Positions 43,832 through 52,887 of a stretch of 64,000 nucleotides of DNA are shown piece by piece. The number at the start of each line of letters is the position of its first letter. Position 1 is the stretch's first letter. The stretch covers positions 62,001-126,000 of the forward strand of contig NZ_CP086113.1 in NCBI RefSeq assembly GCF_016806835.2, given 5' to 3'. The DNA comes from Skermanella rosea. Lineage in GTDB: Bacteria; Pseudomonadota; Alphaproteobacteria; Azospirillales; Azospirillaceae. The position numbers and the translations under genes are program-made. Below the pieces are notes generated by a model. It was not told where the DNA came from. It searched no databases and saw only the letters and a list, made by a program, of their open reading frames with translations.

Positions 43832-44806
43832 TCATAGGGTTGTGCCCGGAGCCCCGTCGCGAGTCCGACAGCAATCGGGTGAGCGGAGATGCGCGGCGGC
43901 GGATCCTGCCCCCGGGCACTGCCTTCCAAGGAACACTCCGCTTGGCAGAGCCCGGTCGGAATTTCGGATGTCGGCGGGGTTGCCCATGGCGAAAGTCGGA
44001 TCGCGCGCCTCCCCCGCAGGTTCGGAACGGCGTGCCGGGCCGGCGATCAGGTACTCGCTCAAGCGGTCAGCGAGATAGGCATGACCGGTCCGGCCGCCGA
44101 GTGTGGCGAAGGGCAACGCCGCGACGGAAGCTATGCCGTCCGCGGTGCGCTCGCCTCGCGACGGTAGCTCCGCGATCCAGCGCGCGCCCCGACCGAGGTT
44201 TCCCATCGCTCCTGCGGACAGAACCGCGAGGACGACCGCCGCAGCCGCGGTCATGACCATGGACCGCTGGGTCGGCAGGCGCTGCCATGGTGAGCGGGGC
44301 CGGTTCCCGACCGTGCCCGCCGCGACGACCTCGTAGACGTCGATCCCCACGGACATGTTCTTCGCCACCTTGCGTCCGAGAGACCGGAAAGCCCAGTTGG
44401 CCGACGGCTCCGCGCTGCGGCGGACGGCATCGCTGACATAGATCGATCCCGGTCTCGCCATCGATTCCAGCCGCGCCGCGACGTTGACGCTGTTGCCATA
44501 GGTATCGTCATTCTCTTCGATGACGTCGCCGACATTGACGCCGATGCGCAGATCGAAACGGCAGGACGCCAAGGCAAGTTGGATCTGCTCGGCCGCTTCC
44601 AGGGCTTCGTGGGCGCTGGCGAAGGAGGCAAGGAAACCGTCGCCGGTCTGCTTGAAGATGCGGCCCTGGTTCCGCGCGACCGCCGGGTCGACGATATCGT
44701 CGAACAGCGAGCGGAGATCCCGATATGTCGCGGTCTCGTCCCTGGCCATCATACGACTGAAACCGACGACATCTCCCGCCAGGATCGCTGCGAGCTTGCG
44801 CCTCAT
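43832..44806 (-). CDS. Class III adenylate/guanylate cyclase with eroded C-terminus
   Basis: A 324-residue protein. Residues 1-165 form a class III nucleotide cyclase domain: metal-binding Asp12 in LAGDVVGFSRMM and Asp56 in FKQTGDGFLASF, and YGNSVNVAARLESMA. A single membrane helix lies near residues 182-200. The remainder begins like the usual second domain (ASVAALPFATLGG, AYLADRLSEYLIA) but becomes Cys/Gly-rich and stops far short of the 550-650 residues common in this architecture, which ends in tetratricopeptide repeats. The cyclase domain may still work; the tail looks decayed. Confidence 0.78.
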   Translation of the reverse strand: MRRKLAAILAGDVVGFSRMMARDETATYRDLRSLFDDIVDPAVARNQGRIFKQTGDGFLASFASAHEALEAAEQIQLALASCRFDLRIGVNVGDVIEENDDTYGNSVNVAARLESMARPGSIYVSDAVRRSAEPSANWAFRSLGRKVAKNMSVGIDVYEVVAAGTVGNRPRSPWQRLPTQRSMVMTAAAAVVLAVLSAGAMGNLGRGARWIAELPSRGERTADGIASVAALPFATLGGRTGHAYLADRLSEYLIAGPARRSEPAGEARDPTFAMGNPADIRNSDRALPSGVFLGRQCPGAGSAAAHLRSPDCCRTRDGAPGTTL

Positions 44807-45264
44807 GTTCGGAACTCCGGCCGTTCTTCCTCAAGGCTGCCGGACAATGCCGGCACGGTCGCATCGATGGGTCGACGCCGGCGGACCGCCGGGCAGCGCG
44901 CACGGAGGGCTGCGGCCGATGCACGCCCTGACGGCGCGACCGCCCGGCCATTCCGATCGGAGTCGGGGCGCGCCGGAAGGAAGGCGGGCGTCCCTGGCAT
45001 GCTGTGGGGATCCATCGGGATCGGCTCCGGACAAAGTTGGCTTGGGAAGTCGGCTCAACCCGCCGCTCATGGCGGCATGGCGTCACCGGGCATTGCGTTG
45101 CACGGACCCCGGGCTGCCCCGGGTTTCGCCGCGTGCCCCCCGGTGCTCGGAGCCGGGACCGAGGGCCTCGGCGGGAGCGGCGGAGAATCTCCTGGGACAT
45201 GTCATGCTGGCTGGTTCCCGGTTGCGTGCTGAGAAACGGAAGCGCCCGAACCCCTGGGACGGTC
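44807..45264. other. Gene-free stretch between the cyclase and repeat copy A
   Basis: About 460 bases without a frame I can support by family, start and ribosome site. The sequence is very GC-rich and has several long but featureless overlapping frames. It should contain the promoter of the minus-strand cyclase. A short segment near 44841-44870 vaguely resembles the GACAATCCCGGCAC core of the two repeat copies. Confidence 0.4.
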
Positions 45265-45440
45265 TGCTTCGGGAAGCGGGAGGGTGTCTGGCGCCATCAC
45301 CTCCGCCGCGTCCAGGATCACCCTAACCACCGCCTGTCGCACTCCTGTGCCGGGACTGTCCGCCCTTGTACCGAATTGTATCAGCGCTGCGGCCAAAGCC
45401 CCGGTTTACAGGGCTCCTGGAATATCTTGATACAATTCCG
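45265..45440 (-). repeat. Diverged 176-bp element, copy A (inverted-repeat tips)
   Basis: On the minus strand this stretch aligns with 52888-53065 on the plus strand, with nearly no gaps. Both start with TTGTATCA, have 44-45 bases, then TGATACAA, and continue into GACARTCCCGGCACAGG, TGCGACAGGC and GGTTAGG. Here the tips GAATTGTATCA (45373-45383) and TGATACAATTC (45428-45438) are perfect 11-base inverted repeats. The part beyond the tips encodes related short peptides in both copies (ADSPGTGVRQAVVRVILDAA here). It lies directly upstream of the response-regulator gene. It could be a mobile miniature element or a shared promoter module. Confidence 0.65.
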
Positions 45441-45501
45441 TCCAGGCATCTCGCGGCGGACGCAGTATAAGGATGACTGTGTTCAGCGTTCGGGACCGAT
45501 C

Positions 45502-46227
45502 ATGGACTCCGTGCCCCACATCGCCGTCGTCGACGACCATCGCGACATTCGCGATCTTGTCGGAAAATACCTTCAGCAGCAGGGCTACCGCGTCAGCACG
45601 GTGGAGCATGGCGCGGCGTTGCGCCGCCTCCTGGAGCGGAAGGCACCGGATCTCATCGTCCTCGACATCATGATGCCGGGCGAAGACGGGCTCACCCTCT
45701 GCCGCGAGCTGCGGGCCGGCCCCGGCGGGGGGGTCCCCATCATCTTCCTGACCGCCCGGACGGACGAGACCGATCGTGTGATCGGCCTGGAACTCGGGGC
45801 GGACGACTACCTGGTCAAGCCGTTCTCCTCGCGCGAGCTCCTGGCGCGCATCAAGGCGGTGCTGCGCCGCGCCAACAGCCTGCCGCACCAGCGGACCGCC
45901 CGCAGGGCCGGGATGGTGCGCTTCGATCGCTGGGTCCTCGACCTCGGCCGGCGGGAGCTCCAGGGCGAGGACGGGGTGGGCGTGCCGCTGTCGACGGCGG
46001 AGTTCCGGCTGCTCAAGGTGTTCGTCGAGCATCCCGGCATGGTTCTCAGCCGCGACCAGCTCCTCGACCTCACCGTCGGGCGCGAGGCCGATCCCTTCGA
46101 CCGCTCCATCGACAACCAGGTCAGCCGCCTGCGCCGCAAGGTGGAAGCCGACCCGAAGTCCCCGACCATCATCCAGACCCATTGGGGCGGCGGCTACAGC
46201 TTCATGCCGGAGGTCTTCTCCTCGTGA
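45502..46227 (+). CDS. OmpR-family response regulator
   Basis: A 241-residue two-component regulator. The receiver has Asp11/Asp12 and phosphoacceptor Asp55 in LIVLDIMMPGEDG, Thr84 in FLTARTDE and Lys106 in DDYLVKPFS. A winged-helix DNA-binding domain follows from about residue 135, with LSTAEFRLLKVFVEHPGMVL and VSRLRRKVE. The partner histidine kinase overlaps its stop by four bases. The inverted repeats of copy A lie 64 bases upstream of the start and could be its own binding sites. Confidence 0.93.
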   Translation: MDSVPHIAVVDDHRDIRDLVGKYLQQQGYRVSTVEHGAALRRLLERKAPDLIVLDIMMPGEDGLTLCRELRAGPGGGVPIIFLTARTDETDRVIGLELGADDYLVKPFSSRELLARIKAVLRRANSLPHQRTARRAGMVRFDRWVLDLGRRELQGEDGVGVPLSTAEFRLLKVFVEHPGMVLSRDQLLDLTVGREADPFDRSIDNQVSRLRRKVEADPKSPTIIQTHWGGGYSFMPEVFSS

Positions 46228-47654
46228 CGCGCCTTCTCACCTGGTGGCGCAAGCGCCTGTCCGTCCAGCTTCTCGCCTCCATGCTGGTCGCGCTCTTCGC
46301 CTCCCAAACGGTCGGGATGTGCATTTCCTGGGATCAGTTCCTCACGGACCTGCGCGCAGCCGCGCGCACCGAACTCAGCAGCCGCGCGGCGGCCGTGGCC
46401 CGGCTGGTCGAAACCCTGCCGCCGGCGCTTCAATCCGATATCGCCCGCGTCAACAGCACGGACTACACCCGCTTCTGGATATCCGAGGACCCGGCGCCCG
46501 CCCCCGGACCGTGGGTGGGCGAGGCGTTCGAGCGTTTCAAGGTGCCTCTGCGGACGCTCCTGAACGGATCGGGCCAAGCCATGCCGGCGGGCAGCCCGGC
46601 CGCGAGAACGCCGCTGCCCGAGGACGCGACCGCCGCGCATCTCCTGAAGGGTATGGCCTGGACGGCGCCGCCCGCGGATCGGGCGGATCTGCCGGCGCGG
46701 GCGCTCTATCTCGACTATGCCGAACGCAACGGCGCCGGGGTGATCGTCCCGCTCAACGACGGCCGGGTTCTCAACGTCGCCTTCTACAAGCATTTCATGC
46801 CGTCGATCTGGGACACCCACCTCCCGGTGTCGCTCGCGTTGACGGCGGTCCTCGTCTCCCTCGTGGGCGTCCTGACCGTGCGGCGCATCGTGCAGCCCCT
46901 GCGCCAACTCACCAAGGCCGCGGAGATGCTCGGGCGCGGCGAGGCGGTGACGCCGCTGCGCGAATGCGGCCCGGACGACATCCGCCGTACGGCGGAGGGG
47001 TTCAACCGCATGCAGGAGCGCCTGCACCGCTTCGTGGAGGACCGGACGCGCATGCTGGCGGCGATCGGCCACGACCTGAGGACGCCTTTGACCACGCTGC
47101 GCCTGCGCGCCGAGCTGGTGGAGGATCCCGACCTTCAGGAGCGGATGCTCGACACTATCGACGAGATGCAGGCGATGACCGAGGCGACGCTGTCGCTCGC
47201 GCGCCAGGAGACCAATGCCGAGCCGACCCGCACGATAGACCTCTCGGCCCTGGTCGAGAGCGTCTGCGACGACCTGGCCGAGATCGGGCAGTCCGTCGTC
47301 TTCGTCGGAGGCGGACGGGTGAACTACCGCTGCCGGCCGGACGGCCTCCGGCGCACCATCCGCAACCTGATCGAGAATGCCGTGCGCTACGCGGGCCGGG
47401 CCGAGGTGCGGCTGATCACCACGCGCTCGACGGTCGAGATCGTCGTCGAGGACGACGGGCCGGGCATTCCCCTCGACAACATGGAGGAGGTCTTCGCGCC
47501 CTTCTTCCGCCTGGAGGCTTCGCGCTCGCGCGAGACGGGCGGCGTCGGTCTCGGCCTCTCGATCGCCCGCGCCATCGCCCGCCAGCATGGCGGCGACGTG
47601 GTCCTGTCGCTGCGCCATCCCGGTCTGAAAGCCGCCGTCGTCCTGCCGGCCTGA
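46224..47654 (+). CDS. EnvZ-type sensor histidine kinase
   Basis: A 476-residue membrane sensor kinase. Membrane segments are at about 13-34 and 200-219, with a periplasmic sensing domain of about 165 residues between. A HAMP domain follows (RRIVQPLRQLTKAAEMLGRG). The phosphorylated histidine is His283 in AAIGHDLRTPLTTLR. The ATPase domain has NLIENAVRYA (N box), DDGPGIP (G1) and GVGLGLSIA (G2). It starts at GTG in a GTGA overlap with the regulator. Its signal is not evident. Confidence 0.92.
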   Translation: MTRLLTWWRKRLSVQLLASMLVALFASQTVGMCISWDQFLTDLRAAARTELSSRAAAVARLVETLPPALQSDIARVNSTDYTRFWISEDPAPAPGPWVGEAFERFKVPLRTLLNGSGQAMPAGSPAARTPLPEDATAAHLLKGMAWTAPPADRADLPARALYLDYAERNGAGVIVPLNDGRVLNVAFYKHFMPSIWDTHLPVSLALTAVLVSLVGVLTVRRIVQPLRQLTKAAEMLGRGEAVTPLRECGPDDIRRTAEGFNRMQERLHRFVEDRTRMLAAIGHDLRTPLTTLRLRAELVEDPDLQERMLDTIDEMQAMTEATLSLARQETNAEPTRTIDLSALVESVCDDLAEIGQSVVFVGGGRVNYRCRPDGLRRTIRNLIENAVRYAGRAEVRLITTRSTVEIVVEDDGPGIPLDNMEEVFAPFFRLEASRSRETGGVGLGLSIARAIARQHGGDVVLSLRHPGLKAAVVLPA

Positions 47655-47708
47655 GCACGGCGGGGGATGGTGGCGGCCCCGGCGGGAAACGCGGGGCCTC
47701 GTCGTGGC

Positions 47709-47731
47709 GGCCCCATGCCCGCTGTGGGGCC
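47709..47731. terminator. Hairpin between convergent genes
   Basis: GGCCCCA (47709-47715) and TGGGGCC (47725-47731) pair perfectly around a nine-base loop, 54 bases after the kinase stop and 64 bases from the end of the convergent lipocalin-like gene. There is no T-run, so support is moderate. Confidence 0.4.
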
Positions 47732-47795
47732 CGTCAGGTCAGCGGAGGCTAGCGCGCGCGGCGCCGCGCCCCAATAAGCGATTCGGGCTGCAACT

Positions 47796-48296
47796 TTACC
47801 TGACGCGCTCCCACTCGATGACGATTCTCAAACCGCCCGGTCTGGTGAACGTCTCCCGCATCCTGTCTCCGTCCACGGTCAACCGAAGCTGCTCGGTGGT
47901 GCGCGCACTGCCGATCCAATTGGGAAAGGTCGATCCCTCCACGGTATTTCCGCTGAACTCCCCGTTCTCGTCGACGGTGTAGGTTCCGTAGAAGCCGATC
48001 GCGCCGGCCATCGCCGCCGCGTTCTCTTCGGCCGTGCCCCCGCCGCGGGCATCGGAGCCGAACCGCGGTATGCGCGGATCGTGAAGAACGGCGATGTAAT
48101 GCATGTCCGGCGCAAACACGAGCATGCCCTGCGGCTTCGGGCCGTAGGGCAGGATGTTGTCGGTCTCCGGATTGGCTACTGCGCTCACGACCCTCCAACT
48201 CCCCAGGATCTTGTTCTCCGCTGCCGTCGCGGCGGACGCGAACAAGACGGCCAGAGCACTGGCGACGAGCAGGCTCCGTCGTAGACCCTGAATCAT
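47796..48296 (-). CDS. Exported lipocalin-like domain protein
   Basis: A 166-residue protein with a signal peptide (residues 1-25, ending TAA-E). The mature part begins KILGSWRVVSAVANPETDN and has YGPKPQGMLVFAPDMHYIAVL, the pattern of the lipocalin_5-type domain: a small beta-barrel of uncertain ligand. GAGGAGA precedes the ATG. It lies after a strong terminator that closes the molybdenum hydroxylase operon, so it probably has its own promoter. The function is not known. Confidence 0.75.
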   Translation of the reverse strand: MIQGLRRSLLVASALAVLFASAATAAENKILGSWRVVSAVANPETDNILPYGPKPQGMLVFAPDMHYIAVLHDPRIPRFGSDARGGGTAEENAAAMAGAIGFYGTYTVDENGEFSGNTVEGSTFPNWIGSARTTEQLRLTVDGDRMRETFTRPGGLRIVIEWERVR

Positions 48297-48343
48297 TCGG
48301 TTCTCCTCAATCGAGAATGTCGGCCATCGGGAAAATCGCCGAT

Positions 48344-48382
48344 CCGGCGCCGGCCGGGGCGGACCGCCCCGGCCGGCGCCGG
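48344..48382 (-). terminator. Very strong 17-bp GC hairpin
   Basis: The arms 48344-48360 (CCGGCGCCGGCCGGGGC) and 48366-48382 are exact complements around GGACC. On the minus strand a short T-run (GATTTT) follows shortly after. It closes the hydroxylase operon 18 bases beyond its stop. Confidence 0.7.
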
Positions 48383-48400
48383 AGTTCATGGCCGTGCCGT

Positions 48401-50620
48401 TCAGGCTTCGAGAGCCGCCAGTACGCGGTCCGGCAGGAACGGAAAATGCCGAAGCCTCACGCCACCGGTCAGCCGGGCTATCGCATTGGCGATCGCCGGG
48501 CCGGTGGGCGGAAGGCCGGCCTGGCCGATACCGCCGACCGGGCTTCCTGGCGTGGGCACCACGGCGACCTCGATCTCGGGCGCCTCGGACATGCGGATCA
48601 CCCGGTAGGTGTCGAAGTTCGACTCCTCCACCTCGCCATCGACGACGTTGATCTGCTCGAACAGCGCATGGCCGGTCCCGTTCGTTATGCCGACGATCAT
48701 CATGGCCTCGATATGGAGCGGTTGGATCGCCATGCCAGGATCGATCGCGCACCAGACCTTGTGCACCCGGATCCGTCCGGTTTCCCGGTCGAGCGACACC
48801 TCGGCGACCTGAGCGCAATGCGAGCCGAAAGCGTCGGAGTAGGCCAGGCCGATTCCCCGGCCTTCGCGCTCCCGAGTCCAGTCCGCCATCCGGGCGACGG
48901 TCTCGATCACCGCGCACGCACGGGGCTGGTCTCTCAGGAGCTCCAGCCTGAGCGCGACGGGGTCGATGCCCCTGGCGGCTGCGATCTCGTCGACGACGCA
49001 TTCGATCGCGAACCTCGTGTAGCCCACCCCGACCGCGAACCAGAACCCGATGTCCAGTCCGCTTTCCTGACGCAGATACTCGACGTGATGAGCCGGCACC
49101 GCGTAATTGAAATGAGCGCCTTCGGTCACGACCTCGTCGTGACCGCCCTTGCCATCGAACAGTTCCGGCATGGTGCGGGCGAACACGGAGTCAGCCACGA
49201 TGCGGTGCCGCCAGCCGAGGATGTGCCCGTCGGCGTCGAGCCCGACCTGTATGTGCTGGGCCTCCAGCGGCCGGAACTTGTCGTGCCGCATGTCGTCCTC
49301 GCGGCTCCAGATGACCTTGACCGGCCGTCCCTCCGCGGCCCTCGCCAGCGAGACCGCATCGACGATGAAGTCTCTCTCGGCCTTGCGTCCGAACCCGCCG
49401 CCGAGCAGGGTCGTGTGCACCCTGACCTTGTCGGGCATGGTGCCGATCACCTCGGCCGCGAAGCCCTGCGTGCCCGTCGGTCCCTGGGTCGGCGCCCAGA
49501 TCTCCACCCTGTCGCCGATGACGAGCGCCGTGGCGTTCATCGGCTCCATGGTCGCGTGGGAGACATGGTCGCTCATATAGTCCACCTCGATCACCGTCGC
49601 GGCCCCCGAGATGGCGGCCTGCGCGTCGCCGGCAACATGCGCGGGAACGCCTCGGCGTCCGAGATCGCGGCCGATGGCGCGATACGCCTCGAGCAGGTGC
49701 CGGCTGGTGTAGTCGCGGACCCGGGACCCGGTGCTCCACGCAACTTGAAGCAACTCCTTCGCGCGTCTGGTCGCCTCGACCGTCTCGCCGATGATGCCGA
49801 CCCCATAGGACAGCGGGACGATATGGGTCACGCCCGGCACCGCCCTGGCTTCGGTATCGTCGATGGCGGTGGGCCGTTCGCCCTGGACCGGCGCCCGCAG
49901 CACCGCTCCGTAGAGCATGTCCGGAAGCTGGACGTCGATACCGAACACGGCGGTTCCATCGATCTTCGAGGGCACGTCGACGCGCCGGATCGTGCGCTTC
50001 CCGATATAACGCCACCTGTCGCTCGGCTTCAGATCCGCCTCGCTCACCTGAGGGAGCGGTTCCGGCAGCGGTCCGTTCGCGGCGATCTCACCGTAGTCGA
50101 GCGCGCGGCCTGAGACGGGATGCACGACCCTGCCGGGTTCGGTCGAGAGCTCGCCCACCGGCACGCGCAGCATGCCGGCCGCGGCCGCCAGCAGGACCAT
50201 GCGGGTCTGGGCGCCGGTCAGTCGAAGCAGCGCGTGATACCCGCGCGTGGACTCGCTGCCACCGGTGAGCTGGATCCCGTAGAAGCCCGGATTGCCATAG
50301 GTCTCCGCGTCGGAGGGAGCCTGGACGATGCGCACCCGGTCCCAATCGGCGTCCATTTCCTCGGCGACGAGCAGCGGCAGCGTGGTCATGATGCCCTGGC
50401 CCATCTCGACGGCCGGCGAGATGATGGTGATCGTTCCGTCATCCGCGATCGTCACCCAGGCATTCGGGCGGAAGCCGCCCTCGGCGGCGCGGGCGGCCGT
50501 AGCGCCGACGGCAGGCAGCGGCAGGCTGCCGAACGCGACCGCGATCCCGAGGCCGCCGGCCGTGACGAGGAAGCTGCGCCGCGACACTGCGCGGGTCCGA
50601 GGCTGAAAAGTCGTGGCCAT
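48401..50620 (-). CDS. Molybdenum hydroxylase large subunit (isoquinoline 1-oxidoreductase beta type)
   Basis: A 739-residue xanthine-dehydrogenase-superfamily subunit that would bind the molybdopterin cytosine dinucleotide cofactor and oxidise an aldehyde or N-heterocycle. A twin-arginine signal SRRSFLVTAGGLG starts at residue 13, so it is exported folded. VEMGQGIMTTLPLLVAEEM, GGSESTRG, the LLGGGFGRKAE loop and the C-terminal GGIGQAGLPPTGPAIANAI are typical of the IorB branch. The 2Fe-2S subunit precedes it by three bases. No cytochrome c subunit, often the electron acceptor, is adjacent. Confidence 0.9.
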   Translation of the reverse strand: MATTFQPRTRAVSRRSFLVTAGGLGIAVAFGSLPLPAVGATAARAAEGGFRPNAWVTIADDGTITIISPAVEMGQGIMTTLPLLVAEEMDADWDRVRIVQAPSDAETYGNPGFYGIQLTGGSESTRGYHALLRLTGAQTRMVLLAAAAGMLRVPVGELSTEPGRVVHPVSGRALDYGEIAANGPLPEPLPQVSEADLKPSDRWRYIGKRTIRRVDVPSKIDGTAVFGIDVQLPDMLYGAVLRAPVQGERPTAIDDTEARAVPGVTHIVPLSYGVGIIGETVEATRRAKELLQVAWSTGSRVRDYTSRHLLEAYRAIGRDLGRRGVPAHVAGDAQAAISGAATVIEVDYMSDHVSHATMEPMNATALVIGDRVEIWAPTQGPTGTQGFAAEVIGTMPDKVRVHTTLLGGGFGRKAERDFIVDAVSLARAAEGRPVKVIWSREDDMRHDKFRPLEAQHIQVGLDADGHILGWRHRIVADSVFARTMPELFDGKGGHDEVVTEGAHFNYAVPAHHVEYLRQESGLDIGFWFAVGVGYTRFAIECVVDEIAAARGIDPVALRLELLRDQPRACAVIETVARMADWTREREGRGIGLAYSDAFGSHCAQVAEVSLDRETGRIRVHKVWCAIDPGMAIQPLHIEAMMIVGITNGTGHALFEQINVVDGEVEESNFDTYRVIRMSEAPEIEVAVVPTPGSPVGGIGQAGLPPTGPAIANAIARLTGGVRLRHFPFLPDRVLAALEA

Positions 50621-50623
50621 GGC

Positions 50624-51076
50624 TCATCCCTCCCGCGACGCGCGCTCGACGGCGGCGATGATGCGGACATAGGTCCCGCAGCGGCAGATATTGCCGTCCA
50701 TGTGCTCGATGATCTGCTCGCGGGTGGGGACGGGAGTGCGTTCGAGGAGTGCGGCAGCCTGCATGATCTGCCCGGACTGACAATAGCCGCACTGCGGCAC
50801 CTGCTCCGCGACCCAGGCCTTCTGCAGCGGATGGCCGGCATCGGGCGAGAGGCCCTCGATGGTCGTGACCTCGCGTCCCTCGACATCCTCAAGCCATGTG
50901 ACGCAGGAGCGGACGGGCTCCCCATCGACATGGACGGTGCAGGCACCGCACTGCGCGATGCCGCAGCCGTACTTCGTGCCGGTGAGCTTGAGATGTTCGC
51001 GGATGACCCACAGCAGCGGGGTTTCGGGGCCGGCGGCGATATCCACCGCGCGCCCATTGATGATGAACGCCGTCAT
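50624..51076 (-). CDS. Molybdenum hydroxylase 2Fe-2S subunit
   Basis: A 150-residue iron-sulfur subunit. The plant-ferredoxin-type cluster uses Cys38, Cys43, Cys46 and Cys58 (YGCGIAQCGACTVHV). The second cluster uses Cys96, Cys99, Cys131 and Cys133 (QCGYCQSGQIM and NICRCGTY). It passes electrons from the large subunit. ATG 51076 follows GGAGAAAC. There is no signal peptide; it probably rides out with its Tat-dependent partner. The gene is divergent from an AraC regulator. Confidence 0.9.
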   Translation of the reverse strand: MTAFIINGRAVDIAAGPETPLLWVIREHLKLTGTKYGCGIAQCGACTVHVDGEPVRSCVTWLEDVEGREVTTIEGLSPDAGHPLQKAWVAEQVPQCGYCQSGQIMQAAALLERTPVPTREQIIEHMDGNICRCGTYVRIIAAVERASREG

Positions 51077-51160
51077 GAACGTTTCTCCTCTGCCTGATGG
51101 CTTGCGCGATGGTCGATGTCGCGGGGCGCGGCCGGAACGGAGGCTTGCCATGCGGCCGTT

Positions 51161-51185
51161 GCCCCGGCGCCGACAAGGCCGGGGC
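51161..51185. repeat. Hairpin in the divergent promoter region
   Basis: GCCCCGGC (51161-51168) and GCCGGGGC (51178-51185) pair perfectly around nine bases. It lies between the divergent hydroxylase and AraC genes, where a terminator is not needed, so a regulatory role or chance is possible. Confidence 0.35.
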
Positions 51186-51297
51186 GAGCGGCTGACCATC
51201 GGAACCCGATGCCGGGCGCCGCTACGATAGGCAGTCGCGGAAATACGGTCTATGCTACAGGGTCCGAAATATCTTCGCGATCGTCCGGAGGAGCTCC

Positions 51298-52347
51298 ATG
51301 GATCCGCTGTCGGATGTATTGTCGCTGCTGAAGCCGCGAAGCTACGTGTCGTCGGGGTTCGATGCGGGAGGCGACTGGTCGATCCAGTTTTCCAACCAGC
51401 AGAATCGCATGAAGTGCTACGCCGTCGTGTCGGGCGAATGCTGGTTGTCCGTCGATGGCGTCGCCGAGCCGGTGAAGCTGAGATCGGGGGAGTGTTTCGT
51501 GCTGCCGAGCGGGCGGAATTTCCGCCTTGCCAGCGATACTGCCCTGACGCCTGTCGACTCCGGCAAGTTCTTTCCGCCGGCCCGCCCGGGCGGCGTCGTG
51601 ACGGTCAAGGGCGGCGGCGATTTCTACCTCGTCGGCAGCCGCTTCGCCGTCAGCGGCAGGAACTCGGGCAGCCTCCTCAGGATGCTGCCGCCCGTCGTGC
51701 GGATCCGCAGGGGGTCGGAGCAGGCGGCGCTGCGCTGGTCGGTCGAGCGGATGCGGGAGGAGCTGCGCGAGCAGCGGCCGGGCAGTTCGCTCATTGCGCA
51801 GCACCTCGCGCACATGATGCTGGTCCAGGCCCTGCGGCTGCATCTCGACGACGGGCCCGCCGGCGGCGTCGGATGGTTCTTCGCCCTCGCGGACAAGCAG
51901 CTCGGCGCCGCGATTTCCGCCATCCACGCCGACCCCGGGTATCGCTGGACACTGAGGGAACTCGCCGAGCGTGCCGGCATGTCCCGCTCGATCTTCGCCC
52001 TGAGGTTCAAGGAAGCGGTTGGGGAGACGGCAATGGACTATCTGGCGCGCTGGCGCATGCTGCTCGCCGGTGACAGGTTCGAGAACACCGCCGACCCCGT
52101 GTCCGTCGTTGCCCTGTCGCTCGGCTACGAGTCCGAAAGCGCCTTCAGTACAGCCTTCAAGAGGGTCATGGGCTGCACGCCCAGGCAGTATGGCCGCGAC
52201 GCGTCCCTGCCGCGCGATCCGCCCGACGGCACCGGTCCCGCCCAAGCCGATCGGCAGGGTCCGGCGCCGCCCCGTGTCCGCGGCGAGCGCGGGTCCGTTC
52301 ATTCGCCGATGATGCGCGCCTCCCGCACAGAACCGAAGTCGCCGTGA
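51298..52347 (+). CDS. AraC-family regulator with N-terminal cupin
   Basis: A 349-residue regulator. Residues 1-190 resemble the cupin_6 sensing domain (YVSSGFDAGGDWSIQF, LRSGECFVLPSG). The double helix-turn-helix is near 220-310: LRELAERAGMSRSIFALRFK and VVALSLGYESESAFSTAFKR. About 45 residues of Pro/Arg-rich tail follow. It is divergent from one molybdenum hydroxylase operon and 900 bases from the second, and could control either. Its 3' end overlaps the convergent GFA-family gene by 49 bases. Confidence 0.9.
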   Translation: MDPLSDVLSLLKPRSYVSSGFDAGGDWSIQFSNQQNRMKCYAVVSGECWLSVDGVAEPVKLRSGECFVLPSGRNFRLASDTALTPVDSGKFFPPARPGGVVTVKGGGDFYLVGSRFAVSGRNSGSLLRMLPPVVRIRRGSEQAALRWSVERMREELREQRPGSSLIAQHLAHMMLVQALRLHLDDGPAGGVGWFFALADKQLGAAISAIHADPGYRWTLRELAERAGMSRSIFALRFKEAVGETAMDYLARWRMLLAGDRFENTADPVSVVALSLGYESESAFSTAFKRVMGCTPRQYGRDASLPRDPPDGTGPAQADRQGPAPPRVRGERGSVHSPMMRASRTEPKSP

Positions 52348-52736
52348 CCGGGCCAGGCTCGCCCGCCGGAATAGCGCAACTCGCTTCCGGCAAGATCGCT
52401 CTCGTCCGCGAGCCTCATGTTGACGCCCATCATGGCGGTTCCGAACTTTTCGACGGCGCCTTCGGTCAGCGTGAAATGCGTCGTCGATCCGCACCTGGGG
52501 CAGAATCGGACTTCATTGCCCGGCTCCGCCTTGTCCTCCCGGATGTAACTGCTCGCCGCTCCCTCGACCCGGACCTGGGATGGATGGAAATAGGCCCAGC
52601 GAACGCCCGCTTTGCTGCAAAGGGTACAGTTGCACTCGTTGATGTAGTCCGGTCGCCTGTCGAACTCGATGCGGACCTGGCCGCAGTGGCAGGAGAGCTT
52701 CAGTATGAAGGGTCCTCCTCGAAACTGGTGGAACAT
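52299..52736 (-). CDS. GFA/CENP-V-type zinc protein
   Basis: A small zinc-fold protein with LSCHCGQVRIEF, CNCTLCSKAGVRWAYF and FCPRCGSTTHF, the cysteine pattern of the glutathione-dependent formaldehyde-activating (GFA) family. The actual role is often unproven. The start is unclear. ATG 52736 adds an atypical peptide, whereas a strong GAGGAGG at 52714-52720 points to initiation at ATA 52706 or CTG 52703, right before KLSCHCG. The gene is convergent with and overlaps the AraC gene. Confidence 0.75.
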   Translation of the reverse strand: MFHQFRGGPFILKLSCHCGQVRIEFDRRPDYINECNCTLCSKAGVRWAYFHPSQVRVEGAASSYIREDKAEPGNEVRFCPRCGSTTHFTLTEGAVEKFGTAMMGVNMRLADESDLAGSELRYSGGRAWPGHGDFGSVREARIIGE

Positions 52737-52887
52737 GCGGGCGGCATGCACGGACGGGCGGATCGCTTCGTCGCTCCGGTCGGCCGACGTCCGGTACGGC
52801 CCGGCATCGAGGTCCTGAAGCCCCTGATCGACCTCGGATGCCGACCACGACGTCGCCGGGCCGAGTCCGCCGGAAGCCGCCCGGACG

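Noticed and set aside
43640-43840. C-terminal remnant of a multi-helix transporter before the nitroreductase
   Set aside because: Hydrophobic text such as VMSFAFLGVVAGS and FLMLVLVASLGGLFA is suggestive, but it needs a frame change and has no firm family match.
44841-44870. Third copy of the 45265/52888 element
   Set aside because: Only a GACAATGCCGGCAC-like core is similar and no TGATACAA tips are present.
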